From Diphasiastrum complanatum (lineage: Eukaryota; Streptophyta; Lycopodiopsida; Lycopodiales; Lycopodiaceae), in assembly GCA_029204225.1 (NCBI GenBank), contig MU832117.1, forward strand, positions 22,473 through 86,472: a stretch of DNA of 64,000 nucleotides, in the 5' to 3' direction. The notes under the pieces are model-generated. The model saw nothing but the letters and a program-made list of their open reading frames with translations, was not told the origin of the DNA and did not search any database. Positions 37,168 through 50,488 of the stretch are shown here, one piece after another (within the stretch, counting starts at the first letter, position 1; each line of letters starts with the position of its first letter). Position numbers and translations under genes: made by a program.

Positions 37168-37631
37168 GAAATTCCGTTAGATCTAGTGCAGTATGCAGAT
37201 CACATCACACAATCACCATAGCCACTCCTCACAAGCTCTCAAAGATGGCACAACAAAAGTTATTAGATTACAAAGAAACATTGTACATATAGATTATTCA
37301 CAAACTGCATGAAAAGGCAGGTGTCCTAAAATTGGCCTACCACTTGTCAAACTAAATTCGGGCCCAATATGGCCAAATTCGATCGACAAACTTGGGACAT
37401 GTCCCAAGTATAGCAAGTACTGTAAATAACTCTGTACAGGCTAATTCTTCCTATGTGTGGCTACTCGGCTAACCCAAGTAGCCGGCTACGGGATCAGTGC
37501 CCGATCAATATATCCTAACGGGTCACGTCCCAAACACAACCATATACAATAAACCAGATAAACTGTACACCAATTACATCATCACATTTAGAGCTTACAT
37601 AAAATGTATATAAGATTAACTCTGATTTCTA
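37168..37631 (-). repeat. X-family LTR (3' LTR, minus orientation)
   Basis: Reverse complement of 52595-53064 with scattered differences: shared TAGAAATCAGAGTTAATCT, a ggcactgatcccgtag block, a cctgccttttcatgcag block and a CTGCACTAGAT block. On its upstream side the minus strand has CCTAAGGGAGAGAG, a polypurine tract, so this is the 3' LTR of its element. Confidence 0.82.
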
Positions 37632-37645
37632 GCTCTCTCCCTTAG

Positions 37646-40600
37646 GCTCAATTGTGATAAGAGTGAAAAACAATAATTTGTAGCAACGTCTGGAGTGTCC
37701 AAAAGATGTTATGCATATCCTGCTACTATGTACTTGACTCACACTCAAGCACACCAACAAACCACCAGGTTTGACTCACAGAGTACCATGCAAACACAAT
37801 GCTCATACAGAGAGTCTACCATACTCTCGACCAACTGACTCGTCCCCAATCCGACTTGAACACAAGTGGACCACATGAGCGACATGGCTCAAACTGAGGA
37901 AATCCCACTGCCACCATGAGACTTACATCCTCCATCTAGCTAGGCTGACATCCTATTAGACACTTACAAGCACAAACCTGTAAAGTTGACATAAATGAGC
38001 GACTAAGGCTCAACCTGAGGAAATCTTACTGCCACCATAAGATTGCACCCTCACCAGATAGACAGCTAGTAGACAATGACAAGTCAATGAGCATAAAATG
38101 ACTACTTTGTTTTACTGTAGCAAATGCACAACCACATACGACTCCGACTCAGATCTAGACTCCCGTGACAAGGCAACATGCAAGCCCACACACACTCATG
38201 CAAACCAACACGAATGATAAAGTGTCAAATACATGACCAAGGCCTACCCATAAGTCGTATCATGTCGTACCAACATTTGTGCCACCTGCAGATCCGTTGC
38301 TACACCACTGGTCACCAAATCAGGTCTCTACCCATGGCCCGCACCTGTAACAAGATGCCCTCACGTCCAAGCATATCCAAATGACCAATAAGTCCTGAAA
38401 GCTGATCCCCATCCATTCCCCATGCTCCAAGCACAAGAGTCTACCAAGGACTCAATGAATGAATGTACACAAATCTCACCATAGGCTATATCTGAGTAGC
38501 TCGTCTATCTCCCAGAGATACTGATGATGATCTGCTTGTCCTACATCCTATGTAGGTTCAACTTTCCATGCTTGACGTTGCCAACTCTGATTTGACCAGT
38601 CTATAGGCCTCCCACCAGGGAGCCTATCTCCCCACAACATCCATCATAGCATCCAAGCCAAAGCAAATGGAAACTAGATCCACTATCATGATCAACTCAC
38701 CCACGATCCATAGCATATCAGGTAGGATAGCTCCAGAATCCTGTACCCTCCTTTACCATCTGATCACCAAGTATCCATTACCTGCTAATAGCTCCCCAAC
38801 TGTCCACCTGTGGTGCAACTAGACTCCAACTGGATCTAACCAAAAACTGCATCCTACTTACCAAATAATGATGGATAGAAACAACATGTGATGCCAACAT
38901 GGAGATCACTGTGCATATAACCATGCAGCTCACCCGATTACTCGCCAAAGTATCAGCTGTCACTCCCTGAGCAACCATCTCCATCCCTGTCGGCTCACAA
39001 CCATGGGCATGCTGGATCCACATCAACCATAATGCTCTCCATGCCCTCAGGATATGTACTACCTCTAGGTACTCTCCATGCCACCTACCTCCAAGTAGGC
39101 ATGACCCGTCCCTAGGTCATTACATGATGCACCAGCTGAAGAACATTGTCCATACATCAAACGACATATCATACCTGAGCAACTATAGCATCTCCCTGAG
39201 TGCCACCCCAATGGACTCGTCATCCACATACTATGCTCACCTGATGTCTCCGATCCTGGTCACCATCCTGCTAGACAAACCGAACTCCAAAGCATCACCT
39301 GCTCCACCTGGCTCCTAGCATCTGCGCTCTCCCTGGCTATGTGCCACCCGACACCATGCCAACACAAGCATATCCCTGAGTCGCCGCTCATGGGATCCCG
39401 AGACTGCTGTCTCCCTGATCGTACTGAGGTATATGGCTCTGAGTGACTTCCTCTAGGCTTATCCCTGATCTCACCACTTGAGAATCTGCACCATGGAAAT
39501 TCCAACACATGTGCTAAGCCTAGACTCCTGCAAATACAGCCAAATGCAAGAAAGCTATAAGTAGCTTATCCACACCCGTGATGGTAGATGTCTCCCCATT
39601 GATGCCAATGTCCAATGACTGGCCCCTTGCTATAATGCCAACCTGTACTCCCAAATGAGCACACCATGAAGTCCTCACCATCAATGTCCCCTCTAGTAGA
39701 TCGCTAGCAAAACACCCATCATAGTGTTTGCCCTCCTATCACACCCCATGCGATCTCCATCAGCTCTCCAACCTAGAGCTGGTCCATTTGCATTTGCAGT
39801 GTTCTGATTTCATCATGAATCCCACCTGTAAGTCCTATCCATGCCAATGACTCAAGTCCAATATGAAATAGCTGCCCCCTGATGATCATCCCATGTCATC
39901 CTGTAGTGCTATCCCTACCAGGTATTCCAATGCCATCCCTGATCACAAAGATCTGAGCATCTACCCTGTAGTGCCCACCTGTATTCTCCCAAGCTACCTC
40001 CTAGCTGCTCCTGTGAATGGTTCCAAACCACTCCCTGAGAATACATTGAGATGTAAACTCCAAAGCCACCATCAAGTCCCTCACATGATTGTGCATGTCA
40101 ATATTCCTCCAACTGACCATGTGAGAACTTCCATGGCCCAAACCAAATGATCTGCATCCTGTCATCATTGGAATCTGCATCCCTGATGCAATATTGATAT
40201 GGCAAATTGACTTGACTTATCCAAACTGGTAGTTGAAGTGTATCTCCTCGATGACAAACCTGATACACTGCTCCACAACTACAATGGCTTGATCAAAATT
40301 GACTTACCGACTGTAAAACCGCAAAATCATTACACTCACCACTCACCAAGAGCATCCAAAGTGTGATTATCGACCCGTTCTTCATCCTCTGCGTGTCCCA
40401 CACACAACTCGTACAATGCAAGTCTACTATCTTGCCCAATGGCTTTCAACTGGCACCACCTCGCACTTCCATCATCTGTGACCACCAATATGTGTGTACC
40501 TCCAAGCTAGCCCATATTTCCCTCCAAACAAGAAATTTCCAAGCTACAGATGTGTGTGTTAATGCAGCTATCACCTGACTCGACAATGCCACTGCCGATC

Positions 40601-41000
40601 ATACCTGTGAGAGCGTTCCCCCAAAATGCCTCTTGACGGTGGTTGGTTCAAACCCCAAAAGTTGAACCTGATCACAAGAATTTTTCACCTGTAATCGGCA
40701 TACCATGCCTATCTCTCACCTGTGATTGCTTGCCCTCTCAAAATTGTCGCCAATGATGAGTAGTCACGTTGCCAAACTGCACTTCCGTCGCCAATACTAG
40801 CTTTTTCCACACAATTTCGCTACCATTCACTCCCATACCGCATTTACCACTTCCAAACACCTTGTTACCCTATCAGGAGTAAGTAATAATGATTCCTAAG
40901 TGATAATGCCTCATTGTACTGCCCTGTAGCAGATTTCACTAGCCAAAAATTGTCCCAAATTTGGCCCTATGGTACCCAAATGGCAAATGTAGCCCATCAC
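37646..41000 (-). other. Non-coding interior of the X element
   Basis: 3.3 kb with C-rich plus-strand composition and no open frame worth naming. Bases 40670-41000 are homologous (reverse complement) to 53130-53464, the sequence just inside the other X-type 5' LTR. A large non-coding interior of this kind fits a LARD-type non-autonomous element. Confidence 0.5.
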
Positions 41001-43802
41001 TAGGTCACCTCCGCTCGATAGAATGGTGATGAAAACACTCCAAAATGTGTTTCTCCCTGTCTGTGACGTTGCTTTGTCCGCTGGCTCTAAGCAACCAGTT
41101 TCAAGGGTCATTTTGGCCCTCGAATGGCCAAAATTGGTGCCTTCTAGCCAAAGATAGGTCCATTTCCAAAATGCCTTGCAAATTTGAACTGTATTTTCAT
41201 TCTGAAAATTTTTAATGAAGAAAGAACATTTTCTGCCCTTCAGGTCCTTTCAGCCATTTCAGCTGAAATTTTTTAATGAAAATGAGGTGCCCTTTGCATT
41301 TCACCTCTCTTCGGGCCCAGTTCACCACATCTCAATGGTGGAATCCCATTCTTTGGCCCGGATTTCTCTCCAAGAAATTAATCTTAGCCGTCCATCCAAT
41401 GTTGTAATAGTGTACTTCTAAAGGTCGATATAGTATTTCAGTCCAGAGATTGATAATTTGAGAGTTATTCCATCTTTAAGTACTTATTTGTCAAAGACCA
41501 TTACAACATCCGTCTTTAACAATATGAACTTTATACAATCACCTAGAACAACATCTAGATATTACAAAGTTTTGTTGAATTCCAACTGACTCACCCAAAA
41601 AATCCCCTTTGGAATCATTGATGTCCCATACCCCTAGCTTTTCCTCCAAGAATCCTTTGCATCTAGATCTGTTTTGCCCCAAAAGTCAAAAATACTATTT
41701 GGCTCCAACTATAGGATCAGAATCACAACTAATTCCATGAGACACATCTAACCATTGAAATCCGTCATGCTCCTTAAGTGTTACTCAAAGAATACCACTC
41801 CACATTGTACCCCAGAATGGACAAGACAAAAATGTATCGTTCAAGTACAGATGAAATGCCTCAAGTGAATTCACTAACCCAAAAGGAACACATATCTCAA
41901 CAAAACTGAATACCATACTATCCTAGATATCCAAATATTATTTCAGAATCGGTAAAAAAGAACTTAATTCTTTTACAGGTTAGAATTTCTCTTGGTTTTC
42001 ATGGTCATTATAAAAGAACACTCTATAATGCCACAAATAGAATCTAAATTACTATATTCATGTATGGAACACCTTTCATCTGCCATCACTTGCAGATCCA
42101 ATTGCAAAACAGAGATGGTTCCATAAATGGATTATCTGACTTGCCACTCACTTTTCTCTTAGAATCTTTGATTTCTCAAAATTCTAATTAACACTAAGAA
42201 AAATGAATCCAAATTTCCAAAGGTAGTCTTCTTAATTGATTCCCAATTGTTATTCTCATGTACTATTAGTTATACTTCAAAAATTGAAAGTATAAGATCA
42301 ACGAAACTGATCGACTGAGTCAACCAATCAACACTCGGGCTTCATCTCTTCCCTCTCTTCCAAATATCATTTAGGCTAAAAGCCCCAAATTTGTACTAGG
42401 AAAAAGTTCAATTTAGTATCTGTAGTACTTTGACTACTAATGAACCAGACTATTTTTATTGTTCAAGTAATTAAGTGTTGCGCTCAATTACTGGCAAATC
42501 CCCATATGGATCAGCATAAAAATTGTTCCAGTAAGATTTTCGTTATACTTGGTCTTTACTAATCCCAAAAAACAAGAAATACTCCAATTAGTTGACAGAT
42601 TTCAAATCTACAACTAAAAGTGAAAGGACTGTGATCTTAAAAACTGACTGATTTTTCAACCCAGTAAAATCATTCACTTTACAAGCGATTTCCGTTTGAT
42701 CAACAACCAACAAATTGAACAAATCCAAAACATCCATGGTTACTTCAAATTTGACGCGAACTAGGTCTACAAGACACTTGCTATGTCACCTTGCCACTTA
42801 GGCTTCACATGTGCAAGCTGTAACTGATCAAAAAATAGATAGGAGGCCGCACTTTTTCAAGGTAGTATCTTAAAAAATCCATCTCCAGCCCAACATGCAT
42901 CCAATGAGAGGTTACAAGCACTCTTCTGAGGTTCATTAGAGAGGCATAGACGCTTCTATCAGGTCCAGCAAGCAATCATAAGCTCAGATCATGCAAAAAA
43001 TGCATTTGACTCCTTCAACAAGCAAAACTTCAACATAACGGTGCCTAAGCCTCACACAACCAAATTAGATGCATGATGGCTCAAATCAGAGGGAATCCAT
43101 CATATCTTTAAGTTTGTAACAAGATCGAATAGGTTCAAACCACCATTTGATAGGCATTCATGCTCAAAAGTCCTCAAAAATACACTATTTTTTATATTTT
43201 GAGACCCTTAATGGTGTCCAATCCTAACCAAGCTTCATGATAGACTTAGGACAACTTCATTACACCTCTGAAAACGTGCATGAAAAATATTGGCCATAAA
43301 TTTTATGAAAATCTCCAAAATGAGTCCAAAAACCATCAAAAAACCATGTTTTTTGACCAATTTTGACCAAAATTTGTGGATCAAATCCACAATTAAGTGA
43401 AATCAGACCCAAATCGCTATAAATCCATTACATTCAAGCACTACAAGTTCTGATTTCAGTCAATTATGGTCCTTATAGCCCTTTTCTAGTCCAAAAACCC
43501 CAATTTTTGGCTTAAAAACACTCTTTAAGCTCCCTTTTGACTTTTCAACTGACATGCAATTGTTAGATCCAATCAATAATGTGAAAAATCACAAAAAAAA
43601 TTGTCAAAAATCCATTGATTTCCATCAAAATCTATGGAGAAAATCCATAATCATGATCAATAGGCTGAAAGTACACCAAATTCAGAGAAGCCATCTACTT
43701 GGAGATCAATTCCACCACCTGGAAGTAACAAGCAAGGAGAAACCACCAAAAAGTTGGGACAAAATAAGAAGCAGCTCCACCTTCCGATTGATGCAAAGCC
43801 TT
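41001..43802 (-). other. Probable interior of the Y element, no coding content seen
   Basis: AT-rich, with only short frames. It begins on the minus strand at the primer-binding site 43814-43803. The join to the X interior near 41000 is not sharply defined. Confidence 0.4.
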
Positions 43803-43814
43803 GCTCTGATACCA
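43803..43814 (-). other. tRNA-iMet primer-binding site of the Y element
   Basis: gctctgatacca on the plus strand, i.e. TGGTATCAGAGC on the minus strand, directly after the Y LTR. Confidence 0.75.
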
Positions 43815-43815
43815 C

Positions 43816-44247
43816 TATAAAGGTCGCCTAGTGAAGATCTAATTAAATCATGTTGCATGCAACCAAAAGGACACCTCTGGAGCAAAAACCACCCAACCAA
43901 CAGGAAATGGCTATTCAATACCCTAACCACTTCACCCCCATGCCATGGTGAATGAATGCAAGAGAGGAGGGGCTCCTGGCTGCAAGGATCAGAAAATCCA
44001 ATGGGCGAATTTCCACTAGTATATATTCTCTCACATGAGGAGAGAATATTCCTCTTAGGGTCCCCATGCAACCTAGAATAGCAATTGACCTCCTATCCTT
44101 GCATTATAGCAGTCAAACACCACACAAGTCCTCCTATGTCCAAATATAGGTCTGGGCCCTCATATGATTATTAATTACTTTATCGACCAAGCCCGGAATG
44201 ATGAGGCATAACTAATAACCACATACATTGGAGTGACCGGCTATCCA
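43816..44247 (-). repeat. Y-family LTR, upper copy (5' LTR)
   Basis: 432 bp direct repeat of 36723-37166. On the minus strand it starts TGGATAGCC and ends CCTTTATAG, then the primer-binding site. Confidence 0.8.
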
Positions 44248-44900
44248 TGTGAAGAATTATTCCGAATCCCTCATACGGGACATGGACATAACACTTTGTT
44301 ACTTTTCAACAAGTTGAAAGTTCATTATATGCATTGATCCACACTAATTAGAAATCAATCAACCATAACTACAATAGCACACTAGATTCATAGTGGGGTT
44401 AATCAGCCTACATTCTACACACATTTAGTAAAGGATTACAACACATCTCCTTATTCTGATACCATGTTCAGGGGTAGATCCTTCTACTATCATGATTGCT
44501 ATCATGTTGTAGAAGGACGAACACTCATGAAAAGAGAACACAAAAACTCTACTATTGCACAAGCAAATTACATAATCAGTGAGATGAACCAATGTAGGAG
44601 AGAAGAGGTTCTATTATGCCACCTCACATTTTGGCCTTCTACACTTAAGAAGAGTTGGACTCCTATATAGAAATCACATGAGACACATAAGCCTATTTTT
44701 ATTCAGAATACAAAGTGCAAGTGCAAGTACAAGTACACTAAAAAATGATAGGTATTGCACTAAATTAGCCAACATGTGCCATACATTGCACATTGATAGA
44801 TACAACATATTATGAACACATGTAAATAGCATATCATCTATCGATGTGGCTCTAAGCTGGTGACTTTGCAAAGCTATACTAGATTTCAATATGGATTTGA
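44248..44900 (-). repeat. Possible further LTR element remnant with degenerate primer site
   Basis: On the minus strand 44467-44455 reads CATGGTATCAGAA, preceded by CCCCTGAACA, which looks like an LTR end and a primer-binding site with a mismatch. A 9 bp perfect hairpin stem (44479-44487 with 44509-44517) lies inside. There is no second LTR copy, so this is tentative. Confidence 0.3.
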
Positions 44901-47182
44901 AGATCAACTCTCCAAAATGGCTTCAAGTAGAAGAAAAGAGTTGATGGTAGTCGTGAATCATGCATAACACATACCAAATGCTACCACATTTTTACTCACA
45001 TTGTTAGCACTTGAAACTAATTCTAGGTCACATGCACAAACATATGTCCCCATTGGCTTCAATACATTTCTATCAGCATATTGAGTTTCTCTCATTTTTT
45101 TGGAGGTGAAGGGAGACCAAGTCATGATAACGAACAAAGCTAATCAAATGAATTCCCTTATTCCTCATGGAAAAAATAACAAAAAGTTTGCATTTCATCA
45201 CCTTAGCTTGTCATAACAAAACTAGAACACATAGCTAATGGGCATAAAGTGCCACTAAAGATGAAAGTAAATAGCACAACAACTTGGTCATATTATTGAT
45301 CATATATCTCATTTCACATCAATGATCATCCCGAGCTTGTGTTGATACGCCATGTGCAAATGTTGTGACACGTGTGAGACAAATGTACTCAACTACATCT
45401 GACTCACCAATATCAATAAGTGTGTCTAATTTTGCCAAGTATTTGCATCATATCCTTGTATTATGTCAACCTCTAAGCTTTTCAATCTTTGCATTTCAAT
45501 TGCAAATCTCTGACGCTCATCCTTGTACTATGTTTCTCAGCTGCAAGTCTATGTATTTCTTTTGCAAGTTTGTCTCTCTCTCCTCAACCCAGGCACACAT
45601 TAATTTAGGCTAATGAATGAGAATTGTTGTATATCAAGATTTAGCAATCAAACAAGTAGCTGTAAAATAATAGTGTCATGACCTAGTCAAAGTCATTGAA
45701 CAGACTTTGTTTTCTAGATCCATTACTTGCTATAAAATCATGAATACATCCATCCACTTGAAAGAGTTCATGAACAAGATATGCAAAATTGTGGACAAAA
45801 ACTCTAAAAAGGTGAAATCTTGGTCTTCCTAACTTCCAGATATTTATTTGTGAGATGGAATATATTCAAACTCACAAAAGCCTGGAAATAACATACATGC
45901 AATAATATAAAAAAAAGTCAAAGGATCTATTATGAAACAATAATATATATTTCAAAGAACAAAAATCTGCCAGTCAACACTTCTTATATATCATCAATAG
46001 CCAAGAATAAGTTGCTATCAAAATTTCAAAAGAATCCACATTTTCTAGATGTCATGAGAGCCATTAATTGCAATAGAAGTGACTCACGGTGGTAAGACCA
46101 AAAACGGAAAAGATAAAACAAAAAATCCAAAAAATTGATGAAAAAGATGGACTCATAAGAGTTGGGGCCCTCAATTTACTGGCAAAATAAACCTAAATAG
46201 TGGATGCATAGTATCTTGACTTTAAAAAGTTGAGTATACAAAGTTACAAACCATGAAGTGCATCATAAATTCTCCTATAGCATGAAATGTGGTGATATAC
46301 AAATCTCTAAAAGAACAGACAGAGATGTATGAAAAAGATTAAAAGTCATATTGTAGGGAAGACAATTCTTATGAATCACCCAAAAAGGACAAAAAATACA
46401 AAAGTGACACAAGTTTCAAAAATCAGTAAAAGTGGGACTTCTGGTGCCATACCTTCTGCTACTGAAAAACACAAAATCAGCAGATAGGAATCCAATGATC
46501 CAATCCAATTGGAAACTAATAAAAACTAATTTCTATAGAGAAAACTACATCAAAAACAAAAAAATAAATTTTCTCCCCATTATAATTTGAATGTAGGCTA
46601 AATTGATCAAAGACACTCCTATACTATGAAATTACTTTTCATTTATCATAATGAGGCTCACTGGCCTATTTCTAATGTTTAGGGCCCCACAATCCTTGAA
46701 TTAATACTGGAGGGCCAATAATGACCATATCAAGTAAGCAAAAGGCAAGTGATGCCAAATAGAGGGCCAACTGCCCAGAAAATAATGTTTGCTATAAATC
46801 TCAGTATGTCAGGTCTAAACAGGAGAGATTCCTCAAAACTCGGATCTCCTCAGGCCAATGATTAAAGTCAAAGAGATTCCTCAAAAATCTCCTGTTTAAT
46901 CAACATTCCTGAAATATCATTCACCTTTTTAGAGGGACCTTATCCTCAAAGAACAATAAGCAATTGGGTATAAAGATGGGAAACTGAGAAGTGATGAGCT
47001 TTCCAAAGCGGGTCTAATATTATCTTAAACTTCTTCACAATGGCATTTTGATGAGGTTGTAGCTTTAATATTAATGAGCCAAAAACCCAGGTTTCTTGGG
47101 TCTGCTAATATCTGGAAGGGTCATACCGTATATGAATACTCCTTTGAGTGTTCTGTCCATGCAAAAAACTCCTCTCAATACA
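44901..47182. other. AT-rich intergenic stretch, no feature recognised
   Basis: No coding frame, RNA gene or clear repeat. The lower end near the PPR stop should contain the PPR 3' UTR. Confidence 0.4.
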
Positions 47183-50100
47183 CTATGACATACAAATAGT
47201 CTCAGAGATTCTTTTCATTCCTGCTATGGCCATTTGTCTTTCTACCTCTGCCACCTCATTCCACCTGCCAGCAAAAGCATAAACTTTTGACATCAACAAA
47301 TATGCAGCAGCGTTAGTCGGATTCAACTTCAAGACAGACTCAAATGCTCCTTGGGCTATTTCCAAATTGCCATGTATTTGGCAAGCACCAAGTACCGACA
47401 TCCAAATTGCAGGATCAGGTCTAAATGGCATACTTTCAATAAAGGCCACTGCTTTATTCAGTTCACCGGCACGACTCAGAAGGTCAACCACACAGGCATA
47501 ATGCTGCATGTTTGGGACAATTTCAAAGTCCTTCACCATAGCCTCGAAAATGGACATCCCCTCATTTAGGAGGCTCGTGTGGCTACAGGCAGAAATCAAA
47601 GAAACAAATGTGACTTCATTAGGCTTTATTCCTTTATCTTGCATTGTATCAAATAGTTTTAAGGCCTCCTTAGCAAGACCATGCTGCGCATATCCTGCAA
47701 TCATTGCATTCCATGCAACCAAATCATTCCCAGAGATTTTGTTAAATACTTCATATGCTTTGGCTGAATTCCCACATTTTGAATACATGTCAATTAAAGA
47801 AGTGCAAAGAGACAGATCCAGATCAAGTCCTGATTTGATGAGTTGCTCATGGACAGCCTCACCCTGACTTATGGCAGTAATGCTGCCACATGCTTTCAAA
47901 ATGTTTATGAATGTGACCCGGTTTGGCACAACCCTTTCCTCCTCCATCTTGTGAAAAAGTTCAAGGGCTGAGTGATTCAGTCCATGTTGGGCATAGCTTG
48001 AGATCATTGCATTCCATGTTGCAATGTTTTTCCCAGGCAACTTGTTGAAGACTTGTTGTGCCTTGTCCAAATCCCCACAAGTAGAATACATGTCAATGAG
48101 GGCGCTACCAACACTGAAATCTAATTCTAAGCCCACGTCACTGATCTGCGCATGAATTAGCTTGCCATAGCTTATGTCTGATCTAGTTCCACATGCTTTC
48201 AGGACACTCACAAACGTCACACGATCTGGCATCATGCCTGCCTGTTGCATTTGCCCAAAAAGCTGAAGGGCTCGCTCACCTTGGTCATGCCGGACAAACC
48301 CTGCAATCATTGCATTCCAGGACACTACATCCTTTCCAGCCATCTCGTCAAAAATTTCGCATGCTGCAACTAAGCTTCCACATTTTGCATACATATCTAT
48401 AAGACTGCTTGCAATGCAAATGTCTGCTGCCAGCCCCTTTTGTTTGAGCAAGGCATGAATCTGCTTGCCTTCATCTAGAGCCCCCGTACTCGCACATGCT
48501 TTCAGGATGCTGATGAACGTGGTTGCATCTGGCTCAACTCCTTCTTGATGCATTATTTCTAAAAACTTCATGGCTTGGGAAGCAAGTCCATGCTGCAGAA
48601 ATCCTGTGACAATCGTGTTCCAAGACACTACATTTCTTTTCTTCAGTGCATTGAATGCTTTCTCTGCTTCATCTAAGTTCCCACATTTGATGTACATGTC
48701 AACAAGGGCACTCCCAACAAACACATCAGATGTAAGTTCACTCTTGGTTATCTGCGCGTGAATTTTCTTACCTTCAGACAAAGAACCTAGATTGCCACAA
48801 GCTTTAAGGATGTTCACAAATGTAAAACCGTCCGGCGTCACACCTTCTTGTTGCATTATTTCGTATAGCTCAATAGCTTGCTCACCCAGACAAGGATGGG
48901 CGTATCCACCCAGCATAGCATTCCAGGTAACCAAGCTTTTTTCTGTTAGCTTTTCAAAGACCTGCCTTGCCTCATCCGGGTTTCCACACTTGACATACAT
49001 GTCAATGAGGGCACTTGCAATATGCTGATTAAATTCCACATCACTATTTAGAATCTGAGCATGTATCAGCCTACCCTCATCTATTGCCGACACCATACCA
49101 CAAACTTTCAGCATGCTTACAAACATCACAGTATCTGGCTTTATGCCATCCTGCTGCAACTGTTTCAGGAGTTGAAAAGCTTCTTGACCGCGGCCATTCT
49201 GGACATATCCTGCAATCATTGCTTTCCACAGGCTCAGGGTTCTTACTCTTAACAGCCCACATAAGTTTTTTGCATCATCCAATCTCCCACATTTGGCATG
49301 CATTTCAGCAAGACAGTTCCCAATTGAAGGCTCGGACTCGAGACCCAGCTTGGCAATCTGAGCATGGATAAGCAATCCTTCATCTATGGCTGCCAGATTG
49401 CCACAAGCTTTCAAGATATTGAGAAATGTAACAGTATCTGGTTTGCACCCTTCAAGTTGCATTTCCTTAAATAACCGAAGAGCTTTGTGACTCAGTCCAT
49501 TTTGAATATATCCTGAAAGTAATGTATTCCACATAACCACATCCTTTCTGGGCAATTTTTCAAACACTTGGCGTGCATCGTCTAAGCCACCACATTTGGC
49601 ATACATGTTAACAAGAGAGCTTCCAACAAAAGCATCTAATTCCAGTCCACTTTCGATGATCTCAGCGTGAATGGACTTACCCTGAGCTAAATTGCCCGTG
49701 CTACTGCATGCCTTCAGGATACTAGTGAAGGTGACTCTATCCGGCTTTGTTTGCTCTTGTTGCATTTTCTTAAAAGCTTCAAAAGCCGGCTGGATAAGTC
49801 CATCCTGTGCATATCCAGCAATCAATGCATTCCAAGACACAATGTCTTTTTCAGGCAGGACTTGAAAGACTTGAACTGCCTCGTCTAACCTTTGGCATTT
49901 CACATACATATTTATGAGGGTGTTACCAACAGAGAGATTATTTTGATATCCTTGCTCAATTATGTGGGCATGAATCAACCTCCCCTGTGTCAGGTCTGTT
50001 GTCTTTGCACAACCCATGAGCACAGCATTGTAGACATAATCATTTGGCTTCACATTTGTTCTTTGCATTTCCTGATATAACTTGATTGCCTGCTTGGGCT

Positions 50101-50488
50101 GTCCAAGCTTGGCATGAGCAGAAATCATTGCAGCCCATGAGTAGGTATCAGGATCACGAATGTTTCCAAAAGCTTGCCTTGCTCCATTTAGATCGCCACA
50201 GGCTGAGCATAGGCGAATTAGATGATTGCCCAACAGTACATTTGAACCAAGCCCACTGCTCACCATATAAGAATGGATCCATCTGCCTGCTTCTAGATTT
50301 TTCTGTTTCACACAAATCTGAAGAAGACGTGCCAAAATGCTAATGGGTAATTTAAGGCCTGCCTGTTGCATCAATTCTACATCGTGAATTGCTTCCTGCA
50401 GTCTTCCCTCCTCACAAAATCTGGTGACACTCCCAATGAAACCACCATGTCTCCCTTTTGCTTCCAACCTGAAAGATCCAAGCCTCAT
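47183..50488 (-). CDS. PLS-class pentatricopeptide repeat protein, ~1101 aa, E-like C-terminus
   Basis: A single uninterrupted frame. PPR proteins bind single-stranded organellar RNA one base per repeat. PLS types usually specify C-to-U editing sites in plastids or mitochondria. Nine ~101-residue P-L-S triplets follow one another, each with LIDMYxKCG, VSWNAMIAGY and VTFVSILKACG cores and ending in a GKxIHAQI turn, about 30 repeats in all. The end (DPAIWMSVLGACQIHGNLEIA, LNPTNAAAYLLMSKVYAFAG, RWNEVAEVE) corresponds to E1/E2, but the protein stops at GMKRISETICMS with no E+ or DYW domain. If it edits, it would need a DYW partner in trans. ATG 50488 is chosen because the frame upstream has only a TTG before a stop at 50533-50531. 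The N-terminus is basic but not a clear transit peptide. Confidence 0.92.
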   Translation of the reverse strand: MRLGSFRLEAKGRHGGFIGSVTRFCEEGRLQEAIHDVELMQQAGLKLPISILARLLQICVKQKNLEAGRWIHSYMVSSGLGSNVLLGNHLIRLCSACGDLNGARQAFGNIRDPDTYSWAAMISAHAKLGQPKQAIKLYQEMQRTNVKPNDYVYNAVLMGCAKTTDLTQGRLIHAHIIEQGYQNNLSVGNTLINMYVKCQRLDEAVQVFQVLPEKDIVSWNALIAGYAQDGLIQPAFEAFKKMQQEQTKPDRVTFTSILKACSSTGNLAQGKSIHAEIIESGLELDAFVGSSLVNMYAKCGGLDDARQVFEKLPRKDVVMWNTLLSGYIQNGLSHKALRLFKEMQLEGCKPDTVTFLNILKACGNLAAIDEGLLIHAQIAKLGLESEPSIGNCLAEMHAKCGRLDDAKNLCGLLRVRTLSLWKAMIAGYVQNGRGQEAFQLLKQLQQDGIKPDTVMFVSMLKVCGMVSAIDEGRLIHAQILNSDVEFNQHIASALIDMYVKCGNPDEARQVFEKLTEKSLVTWNAMLGGYAHPCLGEQAIELYEIMQQEGVTPDGFTFVNILKACGNLGSLSEGKKIHAQITKSELTSDVFVGSALVDMYIKCGNLDEAEKAFNALKKRNVVSWNTIVTGFLQHGLASQAMKFLEIMHQEGVEPDATTFISILKACASTGALDEGKQIHALLKQKGLAADICIASSLIDMYAKCGSLVAACEIFDEMAGKDVVSWNAMIAGFVRHDQGERALQLFGQMQQAGMMPDRVTFVSVLKACGTRSDISYGKLIHAQISDVGLELDFSVGSALIDMYSTCGDLDKAQQVFNKLPGKNIATWNAMISSYAQHGLNHSALELFHKMEEERVVPNRVTFINILKACGSITAISQGEAVHEQLIKSGLDLDLSLCTSLIDMYSKCGNSAKAYEVFNKISGNDLVAWNAMIAGYAQHGLAKEALKLFDTMQDKGIKPNEVTFVSLISACSHTSLLNEGMSIFEAMVKDFEIVPNMQHYACVVDLLSRAGELNKAVAFIESMPFRPDPAIWMSVLGACQIHGNLEIAQGAFESVLKLNPTNAAAYLLMSKVYAFAGRWNEVAEVERQMAIAGMKRISETICMS

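Larger units (their letters stand above)
36723..44247 (-). mobile_element. Composite of non-coding LTR elements (families X and Y)
   Basis: Y-type direct repeats (36723-37166 and 43816-44247) in the same orientation bracket ~6.6 kb. The upper one is followed on the minus strand by a tRNA-iMet primer-binding site (43814-43803), as for a 5' LTR. Inside, directly against the lower Y repeat, is an X-type 3' LTR (37168-37631) with its polypurine tract. The interior 41000-40670 matches 53130-53464, the start of another X element. I read this as a Y element with an X element nested near its 3' LTR, the X 5' LTR being lost. No coding frame above ~90 codons is present, so both are non-autonomous. Confidence 0.6.
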
